A DNA stretch of 64,000 nt from Nocardia sp. alder85J (GCF_020176955.2 NZ_JAIUCZ020000005.1:1-64000); one strand, 5' to 3'; counted from the stretch's first letter, positions 30,098-38,928 are shown. Made by a program: numbers and translations. The notes: generated by a model not told the origin, from the letters alone.

Positions 30098-30682
30098 TCA
30101 CACTCCCCGCAGGTGGTCGACGAGCGTGTCGAGCACCGCCTCCAGATGGCCGACGCCGCCGGTCGAGCGCAGCACCTGCACCCCGCCCTGGATACCCGCG
30201 ATGAAGGCGGCCGCGGCCCGCCCGGCGTCGAGTTCGGCGCGCACCAGCCCCGCGGCCTGCATCTCGGTGATCCCGTGCCGCACATGGTCTTCCCACTGGT
30301 CGAGCAGGGTGGTGATCACCTCGGCCGCCCCCGGTGTGCTGCGTGCCTGGCTCATCAGCGCGCCGAGCGGGCAGAGCTGCCCCTGCGCGCGATACCGCGC
30401 GACCACCGTGTCCCGCCAGGCGGTCCAGGCCGCCCACGAGGTGAGCGCCCCCAGATACGGCTGCTGATCGTCGAGCACCCGATCGGCCTCGTACTGCGCG
30501 ACCGCCAGCAGCAATTCCTCCTTCCCACCGGGGAAATAGTGGAAGATCTGCCCCTTGCTGGTGCCGGTGACCGACCGGATGTCGTCGAGGGTGACCTCCG
30601 CGGGATCGTCGCGACGCAGATGCGTCGCGGCGCCCTCGACGATGCGCTGCCTGGTCGCGCGCCCCTTGACCGTGAGTGCCAC
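30098..30682 (-). CDS. TetR family transcriptional regulator
   Basis: Regulator of 194 residues with helix-turn-helix TLDDIRSVTGTSKGQIFHYF at about residues 31-50 and a C-terminal domain with CPLGALMSQ, typical of the AcrR-like group responding to electrophiles or aldehydes. The start ATG 30682 reads MALTVKGRATRQR. It is upstream of the SDR gene on the same strand, with the operator between them. Confidence 0.93.
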   Translation of the reverse strand: MALTVKGRATRQRIVEGAATHLRRDDPAEVTLDDIRSVTGTSKGQIFHYFPGGKEELLLAVAQYEADRVLDDQQPYLGALTSWAAWTAWRDTVVARYRAQGQLCPLGALMSQARSTPGAAEVITTLLDQWEDHVRHGITEMQAAGLVRAELDAGRAAAAFIAGIQGGVQVLRSTGGVGHLEAVLDTLVDHLRGV

Positions 30683-30901
30683 CGCACCGACGGTAGCCGA
30701 CGCCTATGACGTTCGCGGCACGCCACCGGCACTCGATGGGATCGTTCCCCGGACCGGCTGTGCCCCAGGAACTTCCGAACCCGTCACCACCGCGACCGGC
30801 CGCAGATCTCGGGACGGCAACGATCGGCCCGGAAAGGTTTCGGCACGAGTGGAATTGGTGCATCATCTGCGAGTCCGCGATGTCACGATGGGGTTCCGGT
30901 C

Positions 30902-31114
30902 ATGATCCGAAGATTCGTACTGCTCGCTGTCACGGCTGTGGTGACCGCGCTCCCCGTGGCGGTTCTCTCGACGCCGGCTGGCGCGACGACCGTCAATTGC
31001 GCGTACGCTGGACCGATCGTCGGAAACCCCGGCATGCAGTACGTGTGCTACGTGGTCCACGACGACGGTTCGAGGGAGACGTTCTATGCCCCAGGCCCCC
31101 GAACAATCCCCTGA
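30902..31114 (+). CDS. Small secreted protein
   Basis: Protein of 70 residues with a typical signal peptide: basic MIRR, a hydrophobic core of about 17 residues, and a likely cleavage after AGA near residue 28. The mature part of about 42 residues has two cysteines (33 and 49) that could form one disulfide. Similar small Cys-pair exported proteins occur in Nocardia and relatives, but I cannot name a function. The next gene overlaps its end by 29 bases. Confidence 0.7.
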   Translation: MIRRFVLLAVTAVVTALPVAVLSTPAGATTVNCAYAGPIVGNPGMQYVCYVVHDDGSRETFYAPGPRTIP

Positions 31115-31442
31115 TCCGGTCGTCCACGTCACGCAGCAGCCGCGCTTCGTCTCGCAACCGGACGGGCGGGTGCGCGCCTACTACCCCGGCGAGGACTGGT
31201 ACGTCGTGGGCATCGACCAAGCGGACGCCGTCGGCAAACTGGCCTCCGAAGTGGACCATCGCATGCAGGATCCGGATTACGTGGCAGACCATTTCGCGAT
31301 GACGCAACGCCACCTGGCCGGGGAGCGGACACCCGGCTTCGAGGCGCACGAGATCAGCCGCGCCGAGTACGAGCGGCGCGGCGCCGCCACCGGCGAGCGG
31401 CTGCGCGACGCCACGGCGCCCGAGCGGCGCACCGGCGAATAG
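31086..31442 (+). CDS. Conserved hypothetical protein
   Basis: Protein of 118 residues, hydrophilic and without membrane segments. The centre has YYPGEDWYVVGIDQADAVG followed by a helical, acidic and arginine-rich tail. The start ATG 31086 has GAGGGAG upstream and overlaps the end of the small secreted protein gene in another frame. It is convergent with a TetR gene. I do not recognise a characterised family. Confidence 0.7.
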   Translation: MPQAPEQSPDPVVHVTQQPRFVSQPDGRVRAYYPGEDWYVVGIDQADAVGKLASEVDHRMQDPDYVADHFAMTQRHLAGERTPGFEAHEISRAEYERRGAATGERLRDATAPERRTGE

Positions 31443-31449
31443 CCGCCGG

Positions 31450-32172
31450 TCACCGCCGCGAGTCCCCCACGGTGAGCCCCAGCGCACCCACCAGATGACC
31501 GATCTCGTTGCGGTACAACTTCTCCGGATTCGACGTCTGGGTGCGCAGGTGGCCGAGGACCTCCAGCGACACCAGCCCGTGCAGATGACCCCAGATGCGC
31601 AGCGCGACGGCGACCGCGGCCGGCGGTAGGTCCGGGAACTCCTGCCGCACCGCGGCCACCAGTGCCGGTTCGAAGTCGGACCACTCGAATTCCCGGTCGG
31701 CGCGGGCGTTTCCGGCGTGCGGCCACGCGCCCGCGGCCAGCCCGATCAGGCCCATGCACGCCCGGTGCTCGGCCTCCGGGGCGGCGCCACCGTCGGGAAC
31801 GCGGTACCCGGGCACCGGATCGCCGTAGACGAGCCGGAACCCCTCCGGATTTCGCAGCGACCAGTCCCGGAAGGCACACGCCCAGGCCATGATTCGATCG
31901 GCGGCCGCGTCGGGCGGGAGGGCGTCGCGCGCGCCCTCCAGTTCGTCGGCGAGGGCACCGTACACATCGCGGATGAGCGTGGTGACCAGATCGTCGCGGG
32001 TGGCGAAATAGCTGTAGACCGCGTTGGCGGTCATGCCCATCTCCCGCGCGATCGCGCGCAGCGTGATCGCTCCCGGGCCGCCCTCGGCCATCAACCGCAG
32101 CGCGACCTCCTTGATCTCCGAGGTCGTCTCGGAGCGGCGGCGTTCGCGCCGCGTCGGTGTCGCGGTACCCAT
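31450..32172 (-). CDS. TetR family transcriptional regulator
   Basis: Regulator of 240 residues. The helix-turn-helix is ITLRAIAREMGMTANAVYSYF (about residues 36-56). The C-terminal domain has the WSLRNPEGFRLVYGDP segment typical of TetR proteins with a WHG-type ligand domain. It is divergent from an NAD(P)-binding reductase gene and probably represses it. The ligand is unknown. Confidence 0.93.
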   Translation of the reverse strand: MGTATPTRRERRRSETTSEIKEVALRLMAEGGPGAITLRAIAREMGMTANAVYSYFATRDDLVTTLIRDVYGALADELEGARDALPPDAAADRIMAWACAFRDWSLRNPEGFRLVYGDPVPGYRVPDGGAAPEAEHRACMGLIGLAAGAWPHAGNARADREFEWSDFEPALVAAVRQEFPDLPPAAVAVALRIWGHLHGLVSLEVLGHLRTQTSNPEKLYRNEIGHLVGALGLTVGDSRR

Positions 32173-32189
32173 GCGGGCACTCTACCTCT

Positions 32190-32206
32190 CGTGATAAAAC
32201 TTCACG
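32190..32206. promoter_or_regulatory. Inverted repeat in the TetR/reductase divergent promoter
   Basis: CGTGA and TCACG arms separated by seven bases lie 18 bases upstream of the TetR start, within the only AT-rich stretch between the two divergent genes. Short arms make this a moderate candidate for the TetR site. Confidence 0.4.
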
Positions 32207-32268
32207 GCAAGCATTCTCTGCACGGCGTATAGTTTCTTCACGTCGTCACTATCAGCTCCGGAGGAACC

Positions 32269-32970
32269 ATGTTCATCGGCATCATCGGCGCGACCGGCAA
32301 CATCGGCCGCCACCTGGTCGAGGAGGCCCTCGACCGAGGCCATCACGTCGAGGCGTTCACCAGGGACCTCGCCCGCGCCGGCGCCGCACACGAGCGGCTG
32401 CGCTGGACCGCACTCGACGCGTTCGACAGCGCCGCGGTCGCCGCCCGGCTACCGGGCCTGGACGCCCTGGTCAGCTGCTACCAGCCCGGCAACGCGGCCA
32501 CCGATTTCGACGCCACGGTGGCGCAATCCATCGCCGACCCCACCGCGTACGCCACCGTCGCCCGCGCGCTGCTGACCGCGCTCGACACCCAGCCGCGCAC
32601 CCGCCTGCTGGTCGTCGGCGGCGCGGGCAGCCTCGAATACGCCCCCGGCCAGGTCGCCGCCGACGACGAGCAGCGGCTGCACGCGGCCATGGACGCACTC
32701 GGGCTGCCCCGCGGCTACGCCGCCGCGGTCCGCGGCCACCGCGACGCGCTGAACGTGCTGCGCACCTCGAATCGGCTGTGGACCTACCTCAGCCCTGCCG
32801 AACAGATCGGCCCCGGTGAGCGCACCGGCCGCTACCGCGTCGGCGGCGACCAGCCCGTCACCGATGCCGACGGCCACAGCCGGATCTCCTTCGCCGACGC
32901 CGCCGTCGCGCTGCTCGACGAGATCGAAACCCCCCGTTTCGTCCAGCGCCGCTTCACGATCGGCTACTGA
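32269..32970 (+). CDS. NAD(P)-binding reductase (NmrA/SDR-a type)
   Basis: Protein of 233 residues starting MFIGIIGATGNIGRHLVEEAL, the GxxGxxG Rossmann motif of atypical SDRs that act as NAD(P)H sensors or flavin-type reductases. The middle has RLLVVGGAGSLEY, and a YAAAVRGHRDAL segment lies near the expected active site, which lacks a clear YxxxK. The start ATG 32269 has CCGGAGGAACC ahead of it. It is divergent from the TetR gene. Confidence 0.9.
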   Translation: MFIGIIGATGNIGRHLVEEALDRGHHVEAFTRDLARAGAAHERLRWTALDAFDSAAVAARLPGLDALVSCYQPGNAATDFDATVAQSIADPTAYATVARALLTALDTQPRTRLLVVGGAGSLEYAPGQVAADDEQRLHAAMDALGLPRGYAAAVRGHRDALNVLRTSNRLWTYLSPAEQIGPGERTGRYRVGGDQPVTDADGHSRISFADAAVALLDEIETPRFVQRRFTIGY

Positions 32971-32989
32971 CCGACGGAATACACCGGCG

Positions 32990-33262
32990 GGCCGGCGTGG
33001 TGGCGGCCGCGGATCCGGCCGCCGGTCGGCCGGTCGGCGACGAGGTCACCGCCATCGTCGGCTCGATGCCGTGGGGCCGCGGCAGCTACGCGGAACCGCT
33101 GGTGCTGGACGGTGATTCGGTCACCGCCATACCGGCCGGCCGCGACTTCGCCGCCGCCGCAACGCTACCGATGAACGGGCTCACCGCCGTCGCGTTCCCG
33201 GACGCGATCGACCTGGAACCCGGTGCGACACTGGCGGTCACGGGTGCGGCGCGCGGGTCTCA
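32990..33262 (+). pseudogene. Quinone oxidoreductase (MDR) fragment, truncated at both ends
   Basis: An open frame with GRPVGDEVTAIVG, GSYAEPLVL, ATLPMNGLTAV and GATLAVTGAA matches the middle of zinc-independent quinone oxidoreductases. About 65 N-terminal residues and the whole cofactor domain after TGAA are missing. The fragment starts just after the reductase stop at 32970 and ends where the convergent DUF5996 gene begins. Confidence 0.75.
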
Positions 33263-34180
33263 GCGCACCGGTGGCGGGTTGCCCTCGGCGCTGGCGGCGA
33301 GGGGGTAGGGCCAGTCGCACACTCGGCAGGAGTGCCGGAAGGCCGATCGGGTGAAGGCGAGGGCGGCGGCGGCCGGATCGGCGGCGGCGCGGACGTCGTC
33401 CCAGTCGAGGACATATTCACCGAGTTCGGATTCCCAGCGGGCGGCGGCGGGTTCCAGTGTGAGGGTGTCGAATCCGTCGGGTGCGGGGTGGGCGTAGGCG
33501 TAGAAGGCGGCGCGTCCGTAGCGCTCGTCGCCGGGCCACCAGCCGACCGCCACCTCCTGCGCGTCCATCGCGTTGCGCATGATGAAGTCGCCCGAGGGCG
33601 GCGCCGCGGGCGCCCCCGAGAACAGGCTCACCGCGAGGTCGAACGACCCCCACCAGGCGTTCACCGGCGTGCCGCGACCGCGGTACGGCGCCCGGAACTC
33701 GGCCAGCACCTGCGCGGCCCGGGTCGCCGCCACGAAATAGTCGGCCACCTGTTCGGGGACGTAGGTGGCGTGCTCCTCGTCGGCATCCAGGGGCACGGTC
33801 CAGGAGACCTCCTGCGGGGTGGGGTCGAACTCGACCGGCCCGCCCAATTCCCGCACCGCCGCCAGTACCGCCCGGGTCACCGCGCCGACGGATCTGTGCG
33901 GCGTCAGCGGAATCCGTACCGCCGCACCGCTACTGTGCTCGACCACCGCGCAGTGCGACCGCAGATCCAGCACGATGCCCAGCGCCCCCGATCCGTCCGG
34001 CGCGGGCAACGCGCCGGTCTCCCAGCCGCGCGTGGTCACTCGCAGCGCCGCGTGCTGCAACTGCGGCTGCGGCGGCGCCAGCCGCGCCGACAGCTTCCCC
34101 AGCACCTGGGTGTGCGCGTGCAGCGTGTCGCAGGTGGGTCGCCACCGCTCGTACGGCAATTCCGGCCACGTGGACAACAT
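33260..34180 (-). CDS. DUF5996 family protein
   Basis: Protein of 306 residues. It begins MLSTWPELPYERWRPTCDTLH and contains HTQVLGKLSARLAPP, LRVTTRGWETGALP and VNAWWGSFDLAVSLFSG, all typical of the DUF5996 family. No catalytic motif is known. It is a soluble single-gene unit; the 3' end abuts the quinone oxidoreductase fragment, suggesting an old insertion or deletion there. Confidence 0.88.
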   Translation of the reverse strand: MLSTWPELPYERWRPTCDTLHAHTQVLGKLSARLAPPQPQLQHAALRVTTRGWETGALPAPDGSGALGIVLDLRSHCAVVEHSSGAAVRIPLTPHRSVGAVTRAVLAAVRELGGPVEFDPTPQEVSWTVPLDADEEHATYVPEQVADYFVAATRAAQVLAEFRAPYRGRGTPVNAWWGSFDLAVSLFSGAPAAPPSGDFIMRNAMDAQEVAVGWWPGDERYGRAAFYAYAHPAPDGFDTLTLEPAAARWESELGEYVLDWDDVRAAADPAAAALAFTRSAFRHSCRVCDWPYPLAASAEGNPPPVR

Positions 34181-34332
34181 CCGGTCAGGCTATCCTCCGG
34201 CTATCCGGCAACCCGCGGGCGAGCGGCAATCGTTGCCCATCGGATACCTCTCACCCGTCGACGGCCCGCCGGTCGCCCCGACGATGGCCGACACCGTGGT
34301 GAGCAGTCCGGCCGCGTCGGGGCGACCAGCCG

Positions 34333-34662
34333 TCAGGCCGGTCGCTCGAGCACCTCGGCCTGACCGGCGACGACGCCGGTGAGGATCGCGCGGGCTACGG
34401 CGAGCAGTTCGGCGACATCGGTGGTGGTGAGGGCGTAGGTCACCGAGAGTCCTTCGCGGCGGGCCGTCACCAGACCGGCGCGGCGTAGCACCGACAGTTG
34501 CTGCGAGAGGCTGGCCGCTTCGATTCCGATGTCGGCCAGCATCTCCGAGACGGTGTGCTCTCGCTGGCTGAGCAGTTCCAGGACCCGGATCCGCGCGGGA
34601 TGTCCCAGCGTCTTGAAGAAGTCGGCTTTCATCTGGTAAAGCGGCCTGCTCGTTCCGGGCAC
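34333..34662 (-). CDS. ArsR family transcriptional regulator
   Basis: Winged-helix regulator of 109 residues with MKADFFKTLGHPARIRVLELL at the start and helix-turn-helix VSEMLADIGIEAASLSQQLSVL. There are no cysteines, so it is not a classical arsenic sensor. A TTGCA-N5-TGCAA dyad, of the form used by metal-sensing ArsR proteins, lies 114 bases upstream. Confidence 0.92.
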   Translation of the reverse strand: MPGTSRPLYQMKADFFKTLGHPARIRVLELLSQREHTVSEMLADIGIEAASLSQQLSVLRRAGLVTARREGLSVTYALTTTDVAELLAVARAILTGVVAGQAEVLERPA

Positions 34663-34775
34663 TGGTCAGCAACTCCCTTTCCGCTGGATGCCGGCACCGG
34701 CGCAGGCACCGCCTGGCGTTCGCGAAGTCTAGCAACCGGGCGAACCCGCCGGTGCGAGAACAGGACTCCGGCTGA

Positions 34776-34790
34776 TTGCATGATTTGCAA
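34776..34790. promoter_or_regulatory. ArsR-type dyad in a divergent promoter
   Basis: TTGCA at 34776-34780 and TGCAA at 34786-34790 flank a five-base spacer. The site is in the centre of an AT-rich patch between the ArsR gene (start 34662) and the Roadblock-like gene (start 34903), almost the same distance from each, so it could control both. Confidence 0.5.
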
Positions 34791-34902
34791 ATTACATACC
34801 TTGTGGAATTCTTCGGTGTTCGCCGTGCGCGCGAAGGGACCAGTGGGTAGCGTCTCGCCGCGCGGGGGCTCGAGTCGTCAACCCGCGGAGAGAGGAAACA
34901 CC

Positions 34903-35274
34903 ATGGCGCAGATAGAAATTGCCCTGAAGGACATGATGCTGCTGGACGGCGCGATCGGCGCCGCGGTCGTCGACTACACCAGCGGCATGTCACTCGGCGC
35001 GGTCAGCGCGTCGAAATCCCTGGATGTCGAGGTCGCCGCGGCCGGCAACACCGACCTGATCCGCGCCAAGATGCGCACCATCGAACTGCTGGGCCTGGAC
35101 CAGGAGATCGAGGACGTGCTCATCACCCTCGGCGGCCAGTACCACGTGATCCGGCCGACCCGCAGCCATCGTTCCCGCGGCCTGTTCCTCTACCTCGCCA
35201 TCGATCGCAGCCGGGGCAATCTGGCCCTGGCCCGCCACCGCCTGAAGGCCATCGAGGAAGACCTCGAGGTCTGA
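34903..35274 (+). CDS. Roadblock/LC7-like protein
   Basis: Protein of 123 residues: helix LKDMMLLDGAIGAAVVDYTSG, then EVAAAGNTDLIRAKMRTIELLG, then VLITLGGQYHVIRP and a FLYLAIDRSRGNLALARHRLK end. This is the alternating pattern of actinobacterial Roadblock/LC7 proteins, which usually regulate small GTPases. No GTPase of that type is next to it. The ATG 34903 has GAGAGGAA nine bases upstream. Confidence 0.8.
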   Translation: MAQIEIALKDMMLLDGAIGAAVVDYTSGMSLGAVSASKSLDVEVAAAGNTDLIRAKMRTIELLGLDQEIEDVLITLGGQYHVIRPTRSHRSRGLFLYLAIDRSRGNLALARHRLKAIEEDLEV

Positions 35275-35383
35275 CCCGCCTTCGGCACTCCCCCCGCCAC
35301 TGTCGCACGCGACATTCCATGACGCCCGATACATCGTGATGTCGATCCTGCTCGGCCTCCTCGCCGCGGTCCTGCCGATCCGG

Positions 35384-36865
35384 CTACCGGGCGGGTGCTG
35401 CGAACCATCGGTCGAGCGCCGGGGCGAGCCCGGTGGGGTTCGGGCCGGCCCAGCAGACGTGGCCGTCGGGGCGGACCAGCACCGCGTCGGCGGCCACGTC
35501 GCCGGTCGCCTTCGCGATCACGTGGCGCACCCGGTCGTCCCGGCCGCCGACGGACAGACCGGGGCCGTCCAGGTGCAGCAGCAGGCCGCGACCGTCGTGC
35601 ATCAGATCCGACAGCCGCACCGGACCGGAGTCGGTCACCAGATCCAGGTCGGGCATCCGGTAGCCGATCAGCGGATGGTCGTCGGCGGCGCGGTCATAAC
35701 AGATGTCCAGTCCGGCGATCATGCCCGACAGATACCGGTTGGCGTCCGGTAGCCGCATCATCGCGGTGAAGATCTCGCGGAGCGCGTCGACATCCTGGTC
35801 CCGGATCGGATTGAGCAGCACGCCTTGGGCTTTGGTGTTGCGCAGCACCTGCGCCCCGACCGGATGACGTTCGGCCTGATAGGTGTCGAGCAGCCCGGCG
35901 GGCGCCCGGCCGCCGAGTTCGGCGGCGAGCTTCCAGCCCAGGTTGACCGCGTCCTGGATGCCGAGATTCACACCCTGCCCACCGACCGGGAGATGGATGT
36001 GCGCGGCGTCGCCGGCGAAGAACACCCGGCCGCTGCGGTAGTCGGTCAATTGCCTTGTCGCATCGGAGAATCGGGAGGCCGCCCGCACCTCGCCGAGCTC
36101 GGTGCCCGGACCGTGGACGGCCTGGAGCGCCGCGGTGACCTCCGCGGCGGTGATCGGGGTCTCCCGCGGCACGGCCGGTCCGGTCGTGCGCCCGAACATG
36201 AACCGGTACAGGCCGCCGTCGAGCGGGGACAGCACGGTCCAGTAGCCCTCGGCCGCGCGGATGTGATTGCTGAAATGCTGTGCGCTGTCCGGTACTTCGG
36301 CCGACCGCGCGGCCAGGGCCACATCCGCGACCACCGAGAACCGGGTCCCGGCGGTGCCGGGGAACGGCACCCCCAGCACCTTGCGGACGATGCTGTGCGC
36401 GCCGTCGCACGCGACCAGATACTGCGCGTGCAGGGTCGCGCCGGCGGCGGTGGTGACCGCGACCCCGTCGGCGGTCCGCTCCACCCCGACCACCTCCGCA
36501 CCGCGGAGCACCGGTGTGCCGCGCTCGCGCAGCCGCTGCTCCAGGAATTGTTCGAGCCGTCCCTGCGGGACCGGAACGGGGGTCGGATAGCGGGTCTGCC
36601 ACGGCGTGCAGTCCAGTGGCACCGGCAGACCCGCGAAATGGCCGCCGTGCCGCCGGATTCCGGCCGTGTCGCCGAGCAGCGGCGCCAGCAGCCCGCGCAG
36701 GTCCAGCACCTCGGCGGTGCGCGGCTGCAAGCTGCCCGCCCGCGACTGCGGGTTCGGCCCGGTCAGCTTGTCCAGCACCAGTGTCGCCACCCCGGCCAGC
36801 TCCAGCTCGCCGGCCAGCATCAAGCCCGTCGGCCCGGCGCCGACGATGATCACCTGGTATTCCAC
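35384..36865 (-). CDS. FAD-dependent aromatic mono-oxygenase
   Basis: Group A flavoprotein hydroxylase of 493 residues. The FAD motif GAGPTG is at residues 9-14, the DG motif is ACDGAHSIVRKVLG, and the second FAD motif is FFAGDAAHIHLPVGGQGVN. A thioredoxin-like C-terminal domain follows (LLHLDGPGLSVGG, LVRPDGHVCW). Architecture and length match the PheA/TfdB and rifampicin mono-oxygenase families, so it may detoxify an aromatic antibiotic or hydroxylate a polyketide. It is divergent from a TetR gene with a long dyad between. Confidence 0.92.
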   Translation of the reverse strand: MEYQVIIVGAGPTGLMLAGELELAGVATLVLDKLTGPNPQSRAGSLQPRTAEVLDLRGLLAPLLGDTAGIRRHGGHFAGLPVPLDCTPWQTRYPTPVPVPQGRLEQFLEQRLRERGTPVLRGAEVVGVERTADGVAVTTAAGATLHAQYLVACDGAHSIVRKVLGVPFPGTAGTRFSVVADVALAARSAEVPDSAQHFSNHIRAAEGYWTVLSPLDGGLYRFMFGRTTGPAVPRETPITAAEVTAALQAVHGPGTELGEVRAASRFSDATRQLTDYRSGRVFFAGDAAHIHLPVGGQGVNLGIQDAVNLGWKLAAELGGRAPAGLLDTYQAERHPVGAQVLRNTKAQGVLLNPIRDQDVDALREIFTAMMRLPDANRYLSGMIAGLDICYDRAADDHPLIGYRMPDLDLVTDSGPVRLSDLMHDGRGLLLHLDGPGLSVGGRDDRVRHVIAKATGDVAADAVLVRPDGHVCWAGPNPTGLAPALDRWFAAPAR

Positions 36866-36877
36866 CGGAAACTCCTC

Positions 36878-36917
36878 AAAAGTAGACTAGGTATACATTT
36901 ATACCAGGGATACTTTT
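36878..36917. promoter_or_regulatory. 40-bp two-layer dyad operator
   Basis: The inner arms GGTATA (36890-36895) and TATACC (36900-36905) and the outer arms AAAAGTA (36878-36884) and TACTTTT (36911-36917) share exactly the same centre. The whole 40-bp element lies between the divergent mono-oxygenase (36865) and TetR (36951) starts, so it is the likely TetR site acting on both. Two dimers could bind. Confidence 0.85.
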
Positions 36918-36950
36918 CTCCCGGGTAGATGTTCTGGTTAGGTGGTGGGC

Positions 36951-37583
36951 ATGGGTGACGAACTCGGGCTGCGGGAGCTGAAGAAACAGCGGACCCGGCG
37001 GGCCATCTCGGAGGCGGCCATCCGGCTGTTCGTCGAGCGCGGGTACGACAACGTCTCCGTCGTCGACGTCGCAGCCGCCGCGGAAGTGTCCAAGCGCACC
37101 CTGTTCGCCTACTTCCCGAGCAAGGAAGACCTGGTCGTGCACAGATTCGCCGACCATCAGGACGAACTGGCCCGGTACGTCCGCGACCGGGCGGCCGGGC
37201 AGCTCCCGCTGGACGCGCTGGAGCTGGGCTGGCTCGACGCGTTGCACCGCCACGACGCCGCCACCGGCCTCTGCGACCTGCCCGAGGTGGTGACGTTCTA
37301 CCGTCTGATCCTCGACACCGACAGCCTGGCCGCCCGGCTGCGGCGATACACCGGCCGCGCCGAACTCCTGCTGGCCGACGAACTGGAGCAGGCCGGATAT
37401 CCGCGGCTCACCGCACGCCTGACCGCCTGCCAGCTCACCGCCCTGCAAGAGCTGCTCATGGCCGACAACGCCCGCCGGATCGCCGCCGGACAACCCGCCG
37501 ACGACGTCCACGCCGAGGCCGTCACCGCGGTCGCACACGCCTTCACCCTGCTCCGCGACGGGGTCGGGCTCCCGGAGCGCTGA
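36951..37583 (+). CDS. TetR family transcriptional regulator
   Basis: Regulator of 210 residues with helix-turn-helix VSVVDVAAAAEVSKRTLFAYF and a C-terminal ligand domain with TFYRLILDTDSLAARL. The ATG 36951 (MGDELGLREL) is preferred over GTG 36942. It is divergent from the FAD mono-oxygenase, which it probably represses until an inducer is present. Confidence 0.93.
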   Translation: MGDELGLRELKKQRTRRAISEAAIRLFVERGYDNVSVVDVAAAAEVSKRTLFAYFPSKEDLVVHRFADHQDELARYVRDRAAGQLPLDALELGWLDALHRHDAATGLCDLPEVVTFYRLILDTDSLAARLRRYTGRAELLLADELEQAGYPRLTARLTACQLTALQELLMADNARRIAAGQPADDVHAEAVTAVAHAFTLLRDGVGLPER

Positions 37584-37890
37584 CTCCCCAGCGCCGCACC
37601 GGCGCATATCGGCCCGCCGTTGACAGCGGCGCGGCCGCGGTGCGAATCTTGTCCCACGCGTCGTTCCGGCATCGGCCCCGGCGCGGTACCCGGTCCGCGT
37701 TCCAGCGGCCGAGCGTCACCTCCCACCCGCTGATCGCCGCGTCCCGGCGTGCGGTCGGACCGTGTCCACGCCTGCCGCGGCGGTGAAGGCCACCTGTTCG
37801 GCACACACGGTCCCGCCGGCAAGGGCACGGCCGCGCTCCGGGAGCGAATCAACCCACCACACCTCGCGATACGCGAAAGGAATCCCTGAT
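37584..37890. other. Non-coding gap with no recognised element
   Basis: This 307-base stretch between the TetR and DinB-like genes holds no frame that looks coding and no clear hairpin or repeat. Only GAAAGGA just before 37891 is recognisable, as the DinB-like gene's ribosome site. Confidence 0.5.
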
Positions 37891-38364
37891 ATGACTCTGC
37901 CGCAACGCATTACCGATGGCTCCGAACGAGACCTGCTGGAGAACATGCTCGACCGCAACCGGGCCGGGCTCATCGACACCGTGCACGGGCTGACCGAGGA
38001 ACAGGCCCGCCGCCGCCTGGTGCCGTCCCTGACCACCCCGATCGCACTGATCAAACACGCCGCGGCCGCCGAACGGGTCTGGTTCCAGACCTTCCTCGAA
38101 ACCGGCGGCGACACACCGCGTCCGGGCGAGACCGCCAGCTTCGCGGTCGGCCCCGGCGAGACCCTGGCCGAGGTGGTCGACGAATTCCGTTGCGCCAGCA
38201 CACTATCCCGGCAGATCGCCGCACGCTACCAGCTCGACGACACGAAACCGCACCCCCGCGCCGGCACCGTCAGCATCCGATGGATCTACCTGCTCATGAT
38301 CGAGGAATTCGCCCGCCACGCCGGCCACGGCGACATCCTGCGCGAACAACTCACCGCGGGATGA
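37891..38364 (+). CDS. DinB-like (DUF664) protein
   Basis: Four-helix-bundle protein of 157 residues. The pattern LIKHAAAAERVWFQTFLE near residue 50 and the late EEFARHAGHGDILREQL segment supply the conserved histidines that bind a metal in DinB/DUF664 proteins. Several actinobacterial members are mycothiol-dependent transferases. The start ATG 37891 follows GAAAGGA. Confidence 0.88.
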   Translation: MTLPQRITDGSERDLLENMLDRNRAGLIDTVHGLTEEQARRRLVPSLTTPIALIKHAAAAERVWFQTFLETGGDTPRPGETASFAVGPGETLAEVVDEFRCASTLSRQIAARYQLDDTKPHPRAGTVSIRWIYLLMIEEFARHAGHGDILREQLTAG

Positions 38365-38578
38365 GGATCGGCAACCTGCCCCGGCGCCGCATCCCCCCAC
38401 CGATCGGACCCTGTCGAGGCGGGCCGTCGGCCGGTGGGACCGGCGCACCGAAGCATCCCGAGCGAGAGCTCGGACCCGGGGCCGGCAATCCTGGCGCAAC
38501 GATTCCCCACCGGGCCGAGGGCCCGGCTATAGTCGTGAATCGCGTTGTCCGGGAAGCGGACACGGGAAGGTAGCTGTC

Positions 38579-38908
38579 ATGGGTCTGTTCGGTCTGTTCG
38601 ATCACAAGGGCGCTGGGGACGCCCACGGCCAGGTGTACGGGGGCGGTGAACCGCACGAGGGCAGCTGGACGCACGAATTGATCGCGGGCGCCGCCGGTTT
38701 CGAGGCGATGCGGGCGTTCGAGAAGCATCAGGAGCGCGAGGGCCAGCCGGTGCACCACGAGCTGGCGAAGGAGTTGATCGCCGGGTTCGCGGCCGCCGAG
38801 GTGGACAAGCTGTTCGAGTCCAAGGGCCTGGACTGGCTCGACCGCGACCGCGCCAAGCAGCACGCCAGCGAGCAGGCGGTCGCGCTGTACGACCAGCAGC
38901 ACGCGTAA
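38579..38908 (+). CDS. DUF3759 (CipC-like) protein
   Basis: Protein of 109 residues with HELIAGAAGFEAMRAFEKHQ and ELAKELIAGFAAAEVDKLFE, two similar helical units typical of DUF3759, a family first known from the fungal CipC stress protein. It has no catalytic residues and is probably a small stress-related helical protein. A strong hairpin follows. Confidence 0.85.
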   Translation: MGLFGLFDHKGAGDAHGQVYGGGEPHEGSWTHELIAGAAGFEAMRAFEKHQEREGQPVHHELAKELIAGFAAAEVDKLFESKGLDWLDRDRAKQHASEQAVALYDQQHA

Positions 38909-38928
38909 CCACCGCGGAGCGTTTGCCG

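Noticed and set aside
35384..36865. Naming the FAD mono-oxygenase as rifampicin mono-oxygenase Rox
   Set aside because: Architecture is the same, but many aromatic hydroxylases share it and the sequence I can recall for Rox differs throughout; kept as family-level call.
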